Shown here piece by piece: positions 38,775 to 51,330 of a DNA stretch of 64,000 nt. Source of the stretch: Anthoceros angustus (taxonomy: Eukaryota > Streptophyta > Anthocerotopsida > Anthocerotales > Anthocerotaceae); the NCBI GenBank assembly GCA_010909165.1, contig VJWM01000117.1:496001-560000 (forward strand), in the 5' to 3' direction. The notes below the pieces were generated by a model that made no database searches, was not told where the DNA came from, and saw only the letters and a list, made by a program, of their open reading frames with translations. Position 1 is the stretch's first letter. Every line of letters begins with the position of its first letter. The translations under genes and the position numbers were made by a program.

Positions 38775-41700
38775 ATGGATGACGGTGATCGAACGGATGC
38801 CGCGGTGCCAGCTGCCGCGCAGAAGCTTACACATGATGACGCATTGTCCTACCTGAAGGATGTGAAAGACATGTTCAAGGAGGACAAGGACAAGTACGAT
38901 GACTTCCTCGAAGTCATGAAGGATTTCAAAGCTCAGAGGTTGGCATCTCTCTGTCACTCGTCTCATTTCTGCCATGCTCCTCGGCGATTCCTTGTATAGT
39001 GCGGTTGTGGATCCTGGGTGGGTCGTGATTGTGTGGCGCATTTAGCTGTGGGCGGGGGAAGGTGAGTAATCTGTGTGATGTCCGTGCGCTGATGATTTGG
39101 TGGCTCTGGCAGGATCGACACCGCTGGCGTTATAGCGAGGGTGAAGGATCTGTTCAGAGGGCATAAGGCCCTCATTCTGGGGTTCAACACTTTCCTGCCC
39201 AAGGGATATGAGATCACACTTTTGGAGGATGAGCCACCTCCTAAGAAAGTGGAATTCGACCAGGCCATCAATTACGTGAACAAAATCAAGGTGTTTCAGC
39301 GTTTGGGTTTGCTGGTGGGATTCGCAGTGCGATCAGTTTGATTGCTGTAGAAACCTCTTTGGCGTGAATGAAATGCGAGGCCATGCTGGTCCTCCGACAT
39401 GACACGACATAGGATGTAGATGAACTAAGCTGTTTCTGTTTGTGTCCACAGACACGTTTCCAGAATGACGAACAGGTCTATAAAGCTTTCCTAGAGATAC
39501 TGAACATGTATCGCAAGGGAAACAAAACGATCAGTGAGGTCTACCAAGAGGTTGGTTACCTTTACTCTGTCTCGAAGCTGGCCGTGTAAGTTTACACGTG
39601 CGAACATCTAGAGGCTGTTACTTGCCTTTCTTTCAAAGCAGGCACTAGTTTCCGACCTAGCTGTGTACTTACTATGACATCGCACTTATGGCAGGTTGCA
39701 AACCTCTTCCACGAGCATTCTGATCTTTTAGAGGAGTTCACCTACTTTCTCCCTGACTCCAATGGGCCTCCCGCTTATGCCACTGCACTCCCACCCTCTG
39801 CAAGTAAATCAACTGGGACTCACACTGCACGCCGAGAGGATAAGGCTGCTGGCCCTGCTGTCCGACATCGCCAGATTGAGAAGCCTGTAAAGGTATGTGC
39901 TTGCTGCCTCATTTAGGGCGTTGCCAGCTGTTGTCTGGTTTTTGCTGTGGGTCATGTGTTCTCAGGTGTGCCACATGGACCAGATAATCTCTATTATCTT
40001 ATTTAGAATGATTTCTTTAAGTGTTAATAATGATTTCGAATTAGCATGTGGTATTTTATGTGAAAGTTTCCTAGTAGAGTTTTCTTCGTAAGATGCTTTT
40101 AACGTGTACGGTAAGATAGATTACGTAACTATCCTAATAAACCCATCTTCCGCTCAGAGGGAGAAGGTCTCTGCTGCCAGTGGTGATCGAGAGCGAGGGC
40201 CTGACAAGATGGAAGTGAAAGATGTGGAGCGAGTTGGTGGACGTGTTGAGAAGGATCAACGGAAAAGAACTGATAAGGAGAGAGATAGAAAAGATGACCG
40301 CAAGGACAGAGATAGGGATGAGAAGGATGTCGAGCGGGATAAACAGAGAGATTCAGAAATGCAGCGGATCCCGAACAAGCGGAAGTCAGCTCGGAGGGCT
40401 GATGAACTGATTCGCAAGCAGTCTCAAGCTGGAGATGCTGTTGAAAACTTCCCTTCTCCCCCTGGCCCGTCAAATGCAGCAGATGAGAAGCCGGCATCCA
40501 AGAGTAAGAAGCACTACACTGCGAGTTTTTGACATCAATAGTGTTCTTATTTGGCCTGCTTGCCTTCTCTGCTTATTTCAATTCTCTTGTATTCTTGGAA
40601 AGTATCTCTTAAAAGAGTGTAGTGATTTCACATGCAGGTACAAGTAATCAAAAGGAGCTCGCCTTCTTTGACAGGGTAAAGACAAGGCTGCGAAATCGTG
40701 ATACGTACCAAGAATTCTTGAAGTGTTTGAATATTTTCAGTCAAGAGATAATCAGCCGCCAGGAGCTGCAGAGCCTGGTAGGTTTTTTCTCCATCCATGC
40801 CTTTGTATTGTCAAGTGCTGTGCATAGGATCCAGTGGAAGTTATATTATTGCAAACACGTCAGAAAAGGAACACTCAGAGAAAATACAGGAGTGCAGCCA
40901 TAGAATCCTGATGTTCTCACCCTTCTATGCAGGTTAGTGACATACTGGGAAAGCATCCGGATCTGATTGAGGGCTTCAATGATTTCCTCTCTTGCTGTGA
41001 TCGCAATGGTGGTACTAGAACCTCTTGTCACCCCCCTGTTCTTTTATTATGCCATGAACTTTTTGGGCAATATGGTGGTTGCTTATGGTATTCATTTCCA
41101 TTAAAACGTCTTGTGTTTCAGAAGGATACCTTGCTGGTGTCTTCAGCGGATCCAGAAGTAAGTCATAGTTTCAAAAGGCCGTCTTTTCAAAAGGCACATT
41201 CTGGGTGATGTCAGGGTGAAGATAATTCCAAATAGAGTCGCTGATGACAATTGTTTTCTTTGTACAGAGCTGGAAAGTGTTGAGGGAGTTCCTCTCAAGG
41301 GCAAAGCGGACAGAGATCGGGACAGGGATGGCCATCGCGAGAGGGAGAGTCACCGTGATAGGGATAGGGAACTGAGGGACTGGGAGAGAGATCGGGATAG
41401 AGAGAGGGATCGTGACAGGGATCGTGAACGGGACAGAGACAGGGAGAGGGATACGAAGGACCGTGATAGAGACAGGGATAGGGACAGAGACAGGGACAGG
41501 GAAAGAGACAGGGACAGGGAAAGGGAGAGGGACAGCAAGGATAGGGATAGAGACAGGGAGAGGGACAGAGAAAGAGAACGGGATAGACAAGAGCGGGAGA
41601 GGGAAAGGGAGAAAGAGAGGGAGAGGGAAAAGAGGGAGAAAGAGAAAGAGAGTGAGCGAGAAAGGGAAAAGCGAGAAAGGGAGAAGGAGAGGGAGAGGGA

Positions 41701-44700
41701 GAGAGAGAGAGAAAGAGAGAGAGAAAGGGAAAAAGAGAAAGAGAGGGAGAAAGAGCGGGAGAAGGAGAAGGAAAGAGAAAAAGTACGTGAAAAAGAAAAG
41801 GAGGATCGAGAATGGGAGCGGGAAAGAGATAAGGATCGGGACAGGGACAGACCTGCATTTCATCCATTGAAGGAGGTGCAGAATCATAAAGGCTCTGTGG
41901 CATCTGGCAAGGAGAAGTATCTCAACAAACCTATATCTGAGCTTGATCTTTCCAACTGTGACCGCTGCACACCAAGTTATCGCTTGCTGCCAAAGAGTGT
42001 AAGGATCTTCCTGTTACCTGTTTCTGGTATGATATTGCTGTTCATGTTAGTTCTTACCACTGAATTCTTGTAACCAGTATCCGAAGCCCCGAACAAGTCA
42101 TCGGACAAAATTGGGAGATTCAGTTCTGAATGACAGCTGGGTATCTGTTACGTCTGGGAGTGAAGATTACTCCTTCAAGCACATGCGTAAAAATCAGTAC
42201 GAAGAGAGCCTTTTCCGTTGCGAGGATGATCGGTACGTTTTGGGATTTTTAGTTCATGCTTGTCCATCAGGTGCGGGCTATGCCGGATAGCTGCCTTATG
42301 GTAGTTGTGTTGGTCAGGTTTGAGCTTGACATGCTACTGGAATCTACAATAGTTACTGCAAACCGGATAGAAGAGTTAATTCAGAGGGCTCAGGATGGAG
42401 GGGTTCACGAGGAAGCATCTTTCCAGCTTGAAGACTTGTCAGGTATTGTGCATGAATGTATACCAACCTGTTGTGGACACGATGCATTGAGGAGATTGTT
42501 CCTCAACTAGTATGGAGAATTCTCACTGGCATGGCCTACATTGGTTTGCAGCCATCAATTTGCGATGTATTGAGCGGTTATATGGAGATCATGGCCTTGA
42601 CATCATTGACTCTCTCAAGAAAACTTCTACAACGTCATTGCCTGTGGTGCTGGGTCGACTCAAGGAGAAGCGAGACGAATGGGTGAAATCTCGCATTGAG
42701 ATGAACAAAGTTTGGGCAGAAGTGTATGCCAAAAATTACCACAAGTCTTTGGACCATCGCAGCTTCTACTTCAAACAGCAAGACAAGAAGAATCTGAGCA
42801 CAAAAGGTAATCTGGTTTCTGGCTTCTCTTATTCCCAGTACCAGAAATTGACTTGCTGTTTCAGGGATTTGCTGTTGACACCTTGAGACTGACGTCTTGC
42901 AAACTCCCAGGCATGTTGGCCGAGATCAAGGAGACCAGTGAGAAAAAGAGGAGGGAAGATGACACAGTATTTGCCATAGCAGCTGGGAATGCACTACGGA
43001 TTGCTCCAGATTTGCAGTTTACATTCTCAGATCCAGCGGTGCATAATGACGTGTACCAAATAGTGAAGTTCTCCTGTGACGAGCTTTTCTCACCAGAGAA
43101 TAGTAGCAAAACGATGTTGATCATGACAGACTTTATTGAGAAATTTTATGGAGTACCACCTCGACCACGAGGTGTAGAAGATGCTGAGGAGGCTGTCAAG
43201 GTTAAGGGGAGTGATTCAAAGAGCAGTAGAAGTCGTGGTGAAAGTGCATCTAGTGGAGATAGTGACAATGCAGAAATCGCGACAGGAGCCCCAATGGAAT
43301 TAGGGAATGACCATAAAGAGAGAACTTCTACTGTTGAGGACTGTACCACAGCTTCAAGTCGTCCCAAGGCATTATTTGGTGACTCCTCAACTGCAGCTAA
43401 TCCAGATAGTGAGCGTTTTGGTTATGTTACTGGTGAGAATGCCTATGATGCTGCTCAACGATCTAGGAAAGGAATCGAAGCTGTTCAGGAGGGAGCTATG
43501 TGTGCTGAGGGGTCTGTTGTGCATGCTGGAATAGCATGTGATGCATCAAAGCAGCCTCCTGTGCTTGGTAGGCTAGCAGATGTTACAGCAAGGGAATCAA
43601 CTGCAGGAAATCTCCCAGCCAACATCCCTGGTGGAGATCCCACATCTGGGGCGAACAAGGTAGCTGATCTTTACTTTTACTTTTTGGTAGGGCAATATGG
43701 TCTCAAGCATTTTATGCCTTTTTGAGCTCTGGAATACAAGTTCTGGGATGCTCATGTAACTAGCTCAAAAATGTCTCGGATGCAGGAAAGTAAGGTGGTG
43801 AAGGCTGTCAAACCTGAGTCTTCAGGTGCAAAATGTACCAAACCTGAAGCGTCTCTGGGTGGACCTACTGGAAGAGTCGATCGAGAGGAAGGAGAGTTGT
43901 CACCTTCTCCAGAAGGAGATGATTATCGAAGTGATGTTTATGTGTGTGCAAGTAATCTTGCTGCCAAGGACAATGGCGTAAAAGATTCTAGTCAGCGGCA
44001 AGATGAAGAAGAGGATGTTGATGGGGAAGGAGAAGGAGAGGGTGAGGGAGAGCATGATGCTGATGCAGATGATGAAGGCGAGGAAAGTGGCCAGAAGACC
44101 AGTGAAGACAGTGAAAATCTCTCAGAAGCGGGTGAAGAGGTTACAGGCAGTGAATCAGGGGATGGAGATGATCCATCTCATGATGAGGAGGAGGAGGAGG
44201 ATGACGATGATCTTGAAGGGAAAGCTGAGAGTGAGGGTGAAGCTGAGGGGATGGCAGATGCAGATGATGGTGATGTTGATGGGAATCTGCGTTTAGCATC
44301 GCCTGATAGGTCATGTGGAATGTGCAAGCCTCTTGCAGCTCGAGCTGCCACAACTGACATGCCTGGGCTGGGTCCGACTGAAACATTTTATGGGAATGAT
44401 GGCTTTTGCATCCTCCTCAGATTGCACCAGGTGAGGTAGATTGCCGCTCTTGCACAAGGAACGACATTTCACTGTCATTTACTATTGATTGCAAGTGGCC
44501 ACCTACTAACAGAGGTGGCTTTTGTCTACCAGATTTTGTATGAGCGCATCCTGTCTGCCAAGACAAATGCACAGGCAGCTGAGCTGAAATGGAAAGTTAT
44601 GAAGGACACTGCCCCTCCAAATTTGTACGCGAGGTGGGTTTACTATTATGTTGGATACAGAACCTATAGTGCATACACTTGACTCATCGTCATGGCAGTC

Positions 44701-45884
44701 AGGTATATGCAGCTATGAGAGAGTACAGGTCAAAATGTGCCTCGTGATAAAATTTGCCTGTGTCATGGCCAGGTTTATGCGGGTGCTGTACAGCTTGCTG
44801 GATGGGTCTGCAGACAGTGCAAAATACGAGGATGAGTGCCGAACAATTATTGGAACTCAGTCATATGTGCTGTTTACCTTGGATAAGCTAATCTACAAAT
44901 TTGCCAAACAGGTTATTCATTTTGATGGAAAAAGCTGACTCACAATGTTGATTGATTCAATGTGCATTGCTTTCATGTACATCTGTCGGGAGTGGTAACT
45001 GCTTCTTTGGCTTGTACAGCTAACTTGTGAAATGTTTGTGTCCACAGCTTCAATCAATATCCACAGATGATATGGCCACCAAACTACTCGCCCTTTATTC
45101 ATATGAGAGGACCCGAGCACCTGGGTTTTCAAGTGATACCATCTATTATGCTAATGCATGTGTCCTGCTGCATGATGAAAATATATACAGATTTGAACGG
45201 GTTAGCCCTGATTTGTGTTACCCTTTCTAATTTGCAGCTGCCAGTGGCCCGTGCAGAATACACTGGTTTGATTGGATTGAGGTTTGTTGCAGAAATCGAA
45301 TCCTACTCAATTGCATATACAGTTCATGGAGGGTGGAGCAGACAAGGTGGAAGTTCCTCCTTGTGCCATGGAGCGTGGGTTTGCAGAGTACCTGAATGAG
45401 TTTCTTCTCACAGGAGCAGACACGAATAGATCTCCTGTATTTTTAGCAAGGTTGAAACCTTGGGACAAGGGTTTTTTTGACTGATTATGGAAAACTTCAC
45501 AGCCATGTTTGCAGCATGCTTATCTTTCAAGGGTGTTTTTGTACGCAGGAATAAACGGAAGTTTTCTGAGGTTGACGAGGGTACTGCCATTTTGAAAGCC
45601 ATGGAGGGTGTGCAGGTAGTGAATGGTCTAGAGTACAAAATTCAAGCGAATAGTTTGAAGGTATTTGCCAAGTTTGTGACTCCGGTTTTCGATGGATTCA
45701 GATGACTTTGATTCGAGACAGCTTGAGATGTTTATGCCTTGAGTCAAAATTGTGGCCTGCACAGGTTTCGTATGTTTTGGATACTGAAGACCTGTTCCAC
45801 CGCCCCACAAAGAGGCTACGCATAACAAGTGGTCCTAATAATAATAAGTCGCACAAGTTCAACGAGTGGCTGGATAAGGTGTAG
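38775..45884 (+). CDS. SIN3: SIN3-family transcriptional co-repressor
   Basis: Nuclear scaffold of the SIN3-HDAC co-repressor complex. About 20 exons; clear borders include 38775-38938, 39113-39290, 39452-39550, 39694-39892, 40158-40503, 40638-40777, 40933-41008, 41122-41157, 41268-41998, 42078-42232, 42318-42442, 42552-42806, 42911-43659, 43786-44430, 44533-44633, 44773-44911, 45048-45199, 45549-45660 and 45765-45884. PAH1 ([17 protein letters not shown]), PAH2 ([29 protein letters not shown]) and PAH3 ([20 protein letters not shown]) come first. A very long Arg-Asp/Arg-Glu tract follows (about 41300-41850). Then come the HDAC-interaction region ([32 protein letters not shown]) and the SIN3 C-terminal domain ([20 protein letters not shown]). 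The precise exon structure at 45238-45451 is uncertain. An alternative upstream start (38697) is possible. Confidence 0.95.
41300..41850 (+). repeat. Low-complexity Arg-Asp/Arg-Glu coding tract in SIN3
   Basis: A purine-rich stretch (GA/AG-rich) that encodes about 180 residues of alternating RD and RE dipeptides, later KE-rich. It lies between PAH3 and the HDAC-interaction region in one open exon. The reverse strand reads as Ser/Leu/Pro low complexity and is not a gene. Confidence 0.9.
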
Positions 45885-46859
45885 ATGAAGGTTCACTGGG
45901 CCCGTGATTTCAGTTACAGTTCACTGTGCCCCTGATTTCAGTCACAGGTCTGCTTTCTCATTTTCTGATGTAGAAGGCTTACGCAAATTCATCGTATTTC
46001 CGTTGTGATCTCTGTGCCAGTTTCCAAAGCCGGATCAAGTAATCGACACCTGAATGAAGGCCCTCAGGAGAAGACTAGGATAAGGAACAAGCCCCTGGGC
46101 ACTTGAGGCGCGTTAAGCCTCGTGCTTGGGAGGGTGAGACCCTCCAGGGCCTTGCAGGTTTTAGTGATGTAGTGCGCTCACGCGGCGTGCTGATATGAGT
46201 GAAAGCCCGCCTACCATGAAAGAATTCCTACGAGCTCGACATAATTCTTGTGAGCCCATGTTGTTTTCCTCTTTCTGTTCATTTGTGGCCACCATGTGTG
46301 GCCACTTGATCCACCTGCAGTCATAGCTCCACCTGCGGAGAGCGTAGAATGGGCGAAACTTTGGCGAAAGCAATCAGGGGCACAATGCATCTGTCGTGGG
46401 CGCAACCAGCGATCATGTAGGGCAATGCTTCTTTTGTACCCTTTATTACTCGCCCCTTCCTTAGGGTGCGCCAATGCTTCTTTTGTCGAGGCTCCCTGGA
46501 GTGCGCTCAAAAGCGTGCGAGTCATTCTTTCTTAATGATAATGGTAATGGCTTTTGTTATGGGCGCCATGGATTTTTATGAGCCATTTGTGTACTAGCTA
46601 AGCTGAACAACCTTTTCCAAAACGTGCGATTCGCTTGTTTTTCTCCTTCAAAACGGGTGGCTTCCTTGATGGCTGACCAAAACAATCCATGCCTAGGCAC
46701 TACTATTATGTGTCACGATTTGTAAGGGACTGCAAACTAGAAAATGTGTGTTCACATAAATATATGGTATGTCAGAATCTTGAGTCATATGGCATTTGTT
46801 GTGTTAGAGGTCTTTTAGGCCGTATGAATTAATTATGTAACAAAATTACTTGTTAAGCT
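45885..46859. other. 3' flank of SIN3, no gene recognised
   Basis: It presumably includes the SIN3 3' UTR. A short GGGCGCCC/ACTTGAGGCGCG-type GC patch occurs near 46100. No supported coding region. Confidence 0.4.
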
Positions 46860-48850
46860 AGCTAATAGATTTATTGTCGGCTCTCGTAGAAGAAGAAACA
46901 AAATAGCATGGCTGAGAGGGCCTCTGTCCAAAAAGACTTGGGCAGCTGAGATTGAGCCAACATGGCGCGGGCCATATACATGAGGTCGCCATTGGTCTTC
47001 TCAGCCATGCTATTCTGTTCAGACGTGTAAGGCACCGTGAATTGTCGTAAGACCCCGCGCTACTCGCAGAAGTCCTGAAACTGTTCATGATTGAGTTCTC
47101 CCGCATTGTCTGAACGGATACACCGAAGCTGACGGCCTTTATGTAACTCGGCCATAGCAACAAAGGGTAAAAACACATGGAACGAGCCAATCTTAAGATG
47201 GAGCAGAAATGCAAAAGTATATCGATTGTAGTCATCTATGACGGTCATATATAAAATGGTTAGCTCCGCCTAAGGACTTGAGAAGAAGAGGACCATATAG
47301 GTCCACATGGACCAAATCCAAGGGACCGGTTGCCCTGGCAGCAGGAAGAGATGGGTATGGAGAACTTCTCTGTTTTGCAAGCACACAAGCTTCGCAAAGA
47401 GGCTTAGTCTTGGAAAACTGAGGAAGACTGTCCCGATACAAGTCCTGCTGGGAAGTGGCATGCAGGCGGGCATGATTCAAATACCCAAGCCGGCAGTGCC
47501 ACATGCGTATATTAGGAACAAAGTTCTCATCAAGTCCGTTGTTGGCCATACTCCGTACGAGTGTTGGCATGGGAGCAAGCCACTAATATCACATCTTCGT
47601 GTTTTTGGTTGCCTTGCCTATGCTCTCGTCCCTCCTTAGCTCCAGGACAAGCTTGATGCTCGTGCTCGAAAGCTAGTGTTTGTTGGCTATGGTGATGACC
47701 GCAAGGCCTACAAGTTGGTGGACTTGGCTTCTCGGACTCCTAATTATGCCCGCACCGTCACCTTTGATGAAGCCAAGATAGTGCCTGCTCTTGGAACGTC
47801 CTTTGAGTCTTCTCTTGACGTGCATGATGGTGCTTTCTCGAGCTCGAGCACTCCACGCTCGTCTGGTGACATTTCCCTTGACCACCTTATTCAGCCTTTT
47901 ATGTTTCATGCTCCTCCTGTGGCTCCTATCCCTCTTGCAGGTCTAGTGCCGCCCGTTGTTGGCCCTTTTCCTCCGAAGCGGCCACCACTTGTGCCACCTG
48001 TTCTTGCTCGAGCGGGGGACATGGAGATTAGACCACGACGCAATACCAAAGCACTAGCCAGTGGAACTATGTGACTTCGATTTTCCGGTACACATGATTT
48101 ACCTCGAGCACCTCAGGCTCCCCCATCCCCTCCTAAGCCTATGCCTGCTCCCAAGCATAGATATCCTACACATAGGCGCCAGCCTAGACATCTTTGGAAG
48201 GAAGTCCTATTTGACATTCAATTCAATCAAGCTAGCTTAACCTATGATGGTACCTCAGATGCTGTCTTTGCCTTAAGGGTTGTTGCTACAGAGGGAGATC
48301 CTTAGACCTTACAAGAGGCATACTCCGGACCTGAGGCAGGCAAGTGGAAGCTAATTATTGATGACGAATACAACTCATCAATTAAAAACAACACTTCGAC
48401 TTTGGTTAATCTGCCCAAGGGTAGAACCACTGTTAAGTGCAAATGGGTTCTTAAAAATAAGTTCCAGGAGGTAGAGCTTAGGATCCGTTACAAAGCTAGA
48501 CTAGTGGCTAAGGGTTATAGCCAGAAAGAGGGAGTTAACTATTAAGGCAATAATAGTTAACTCCCTACTCTCTTGTTGTCAAAGTTGCTTCTGTCAGGAT
48601 GCTTCTAGCGTTATGTGCAGAACTTAACTAGGTCCTAAAGATCTACCAGCTTAATGTCTGTGCAACCTTTTCTTATGGTCATCTCAAGGAGGAGATCTAC
48701 ATAGGTCAACCCGAAGACTATGAAGACAAAAAGTTTCCACACAAAGTATGTAGGTTAAACCGCTTCATCTATGGACTTGAGCAAATTCCATGCTTGTGGT
48801 ATGAAAGCATAGATATCTATCACTATGGCTATTGTAGCATATCTCAAAGA
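46860..48850 (+). mobile_element. Ty1/Copia retrotransposon pol fragment with internal inversion
   Basis: 46860-47512 on the minus strand encodes the integrase N-half: HCRLGYLNHARL with CEACVLAK (HHCC finger), DDYNRYTF core, SDNAGE, then TSEQNSMAEK and KSFWTEALS. From about 47513 the plus strand continues in the correct order: YIRNKVLIKSVVGHTPYECW, HLRVFGCLAYA, VFVGYGDD, then reverse transcriptase pieces (KCKWVLKNKF, YKARLVAKGYSQKEG, FIYGLEQIPCLWYES). So one plus-strand element carries a roughly 650-bp inverted segment. Stops at 48304, 48543 and elsewhere, and the missing connection residues, show it is dead. RNase H and both LTRs are missing. Confidence 0.85.
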
Positions 48851-48857
48851 CACCTAG

Positions 48858-49100
48858 TCACTGGGCCCGTGAGTGTCGCTTGGTTGTAGAAGAACTGGCC
48901 TCACTACATGATCCTTGATGTGTAGGAGAAGTTCTTTGTTTGCCCCGTTGAGGGTGCCTTCTACGGAAAGCAGTTAGCACTCTGTCAGCTTTGGACTTGG
49001 ACCTGGACCCTGACATGAGTCTACTATGCTCTTCTTGGAACAAGGCACCTATGATTTCATCAAGGGAGATTGTGGCAGACGTGCCGGCTACAGCAGCCAT
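48858..49100 (-). pseudogene. Copia gag fragment, opposite orientation
   Basis: The minus-strand frame contains TISLDEIIGALFQEEHSRL, the typical segment of Copia gag (UBN2) upstream of the zinc knuckle. It abuts the end of the plus-strand pol fragment and fits with the LTR and primer-binding site at 50412-50640, i.e. a second element on the minus strand. Confidence 0.6.
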
Positions 49101-49545
49101 TATGCAATTCTATCCACCTCATCCATCTTAGTGCCAAGGGAGGTAAGTTGAGCTCGGAGATGTCTAAACTTGTTCGTATGAGCAAGAACTTTGTCTCCTT
49201 CTCACATTTTCAAACTGTAGAATTCTTGTCTCACAGCACAAAGAGTTAACACATTGCGAACGTGAAGACAAGTGTATAGGATCCAAGCGAAGGGGGTGGG
49301 GAAGGGATAGAAATGCTGGTAAGCGTAGTGTAGTATGCTATAGCTGATGCTTGCACACTCTGTGCTTATGATGAAACACACAAGACTAACAGATGTGTGC
49401 TGAATCCTGTGCTAGTAGGGGCATCAAGTATTGCAGATCAGCCATCTAGCAGCAAGAGACACTCTTAATAAGGCAGCACGCAGGGGAAAGCATCAAAGAC
49501 GATCTCATAGATGTTTAATTATATTAATTGGGTTTCACTGAAAAC

Positions 49546-49647
49546 GAAATGCTAACCCTAACTTGGCGAGGAGGAGGAAGGGGTGGGGAAGGGATAGAAA
49601 TGCTAACCCTAACTTGGCGAGGAGGAGGAAGGGGTTTCACCAGTGTA
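49546..49647. repeat. 51-bp tandem duplication, 2 units
   Basis: Units start at 49546 and 49597 (GAAATGCTAACCCTAACTTG...). A partial third relative (GGGGTGGGGAAGGGATAG) lies near 49295. Confidence 0.8.
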
Positions 49648-50411
49648 GACACGTGTGTCACCTCTTCACAAAGATCCCGCCTCTCCTTGGAGAATGCGAC
49701 ACTTCACATCTTCATGTGTCATGGGCGTCGGCTCGCGGGTCCGAGCATGGTATAGCAACATCCATCAGGCGTAGAGAATACGGTCTTCTCCAGAATTGAA
49801 ATCAACTTGATATGTTGAGTAAAAAGGTTGTTGATCTAAGATTCAAGGTTGGTAAGATCTGGCACTCTCACCAATGCGTAGTCTTGTGAGCAAATTGTTT
49901 GCTGATCCTGAAGATTGCTAGCACGTTTGTGGCAAGCAATACAATTTTTTGATGTGGAAATTGCTGTTGAGGAGTCCTGTTGTCTGATGCTTGTAGGATG
50001 TGGTGTAGGTGCAAGCCTGAAGAATCTGTCCACTCGTTGAAGACCCTGAGGTGCAGGAGCTGGTGCAGTAAGCTTCCAGGAATACCTACGCCTCGACATT
50101 GTCCTTGACTTAAGCAAACTACTCTGCGGTGTCCAGGGCAGCGGAAGTTGAAGATTAGCCTCAGATTTGAGTAGATGGCTTAGAGTATTCATGTAGTCAG
50201 ATTTTGATTAGCTAAATCTTTATTCATATATAGGCTAACGTGGTAATGTAGGGGGTGAGGCCTGCTTGGGCACACAACTGAGTGTTCATGATAAAATGAA
50301 AACTGGGTGATGTGCCCAATTGTATGTCTGACCATCAACATCTACAATGTCTAGCTATGCTGCATGCATCCGTTAGATTAGCAGTATTGTAGATAATCAT
50401 ATGCCTGGTGT

Positions 50412-50640
50412 GGCTTTGATACCATGTTCGCAGAGAACTAGGAGACCATAGAGCAGACTCTTTGAGGAGGGAACTCATAACAATTAGAAAAATGTAATGT
50501 ACAAAACCGTGTATTGAATGTTGCTTTAAATACCATGTATATGTGACCATTCATATAACCATAACTAACCCTAGTTTAGATGGAGTCAGCCAAGTGTTGA
50601 TTAAATAATATAACAAAAACAGTAAAGTCTCTAAACAACA
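50412..50640 (-). mobile_element. Putative Copia 5' LTR with primer-binding site
   Basis: On the minus strand, 50424-50412 reads TGGTATCAAAGCC, a close match to the initiator-Met tRNA primer-binding site of plant Copia elements. It directly follows a sequence ending ...GCGAACA. An LTR of about 216 bp starting with TGTTG at 50640 is plausible. No second LTR was found. Confidence 0.6.
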
Positions 50641-50824
50641 CTCAAGTCATTAGAGAATGTACTTGATCATGGCACAACGACGGTCAATTGTAGGCAATTG
50701 GACAACAAGTAGAGAAACAACGCATAAGCCAGTAGACCAAGGCATCAGTGAACAACAACAAGGACTCGTACCCGGTTCCAAGCTCCGTATAGGGGGTCTG
50801 CTATTTCATTATCAGGCCACCTTA

Positions 50825-51028
50825 TTATACTAAGGGGCACAAATTCATAGGCTACAATTTGCAAGGTGCCGAAGATTATACTAAGGGGCACAAATTCATA
50901 GGCTACAATTTGCAAGGTGCCGAAGATTATACTAAGGGGCACAAATTCATAGGCTACAATTTGCAAGGTGCCGAAGATTATACTAAGGGGCACAAATTCA
51001 TAGGCTACAATTTGCAAGGTGCCAAAGG
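50825..51028 (+). repeat. 51-bp tandem repeat, 4 units (17 codons)
   Basis: Units start at 50825, 50876, 50927 and 50978 and are almost identical; only the last three or so bases of the fourth differ. They are open on both strands (plus: QGAEDYTKGHKFIGYNL; minus: FGTLQIVAYEFVPLSII). No larger gene frames it. Confidence 0.95.
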
Positions 51029-51330
51029 GCACCTTCGTTTTAGTCCTTCTGCTTCCTATTTTTTGCCTTAGATCCTGGTGGACACACTCCTTAATGCAAC
51101 CTCATTTACTGCACTAAAAGTCTGTACTTTGATCAAACTCTTCTTCTACTAAACATATAAGAATGAGTCCATAAACATCTAAACAAACGTTCGGAGTATC
51201 CTATGTGAAGTGAACTACACTTCGCATCGTTATAGCTTTCCCATTAAATTAACTACATACCATCATGAACTATATGAAAAACTATACTTCACAAGAACAA
51301 ATAAATCATGCTCATTGATAGCTTTTTTCA

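Noticed and set aside
41171-41903. Antisense frames of about 200-240 codons rich in Ser, Leu and Pro
   Set aside because: They are the reverse strand of the purine-rich RD/RE tract in a SIN3 exon.
43771-44439. Separate acidic protein gene within SIN3
   Set aside because: The frame is bounded by splice sites at 43786 and 44430 and continues SIN3; it is an exon.
50825-51028. CRISPR-like regular repeat
   Set aside because: Units are contiguous 51-bp tandem copies without unique spacers, in a plant nuclear context.
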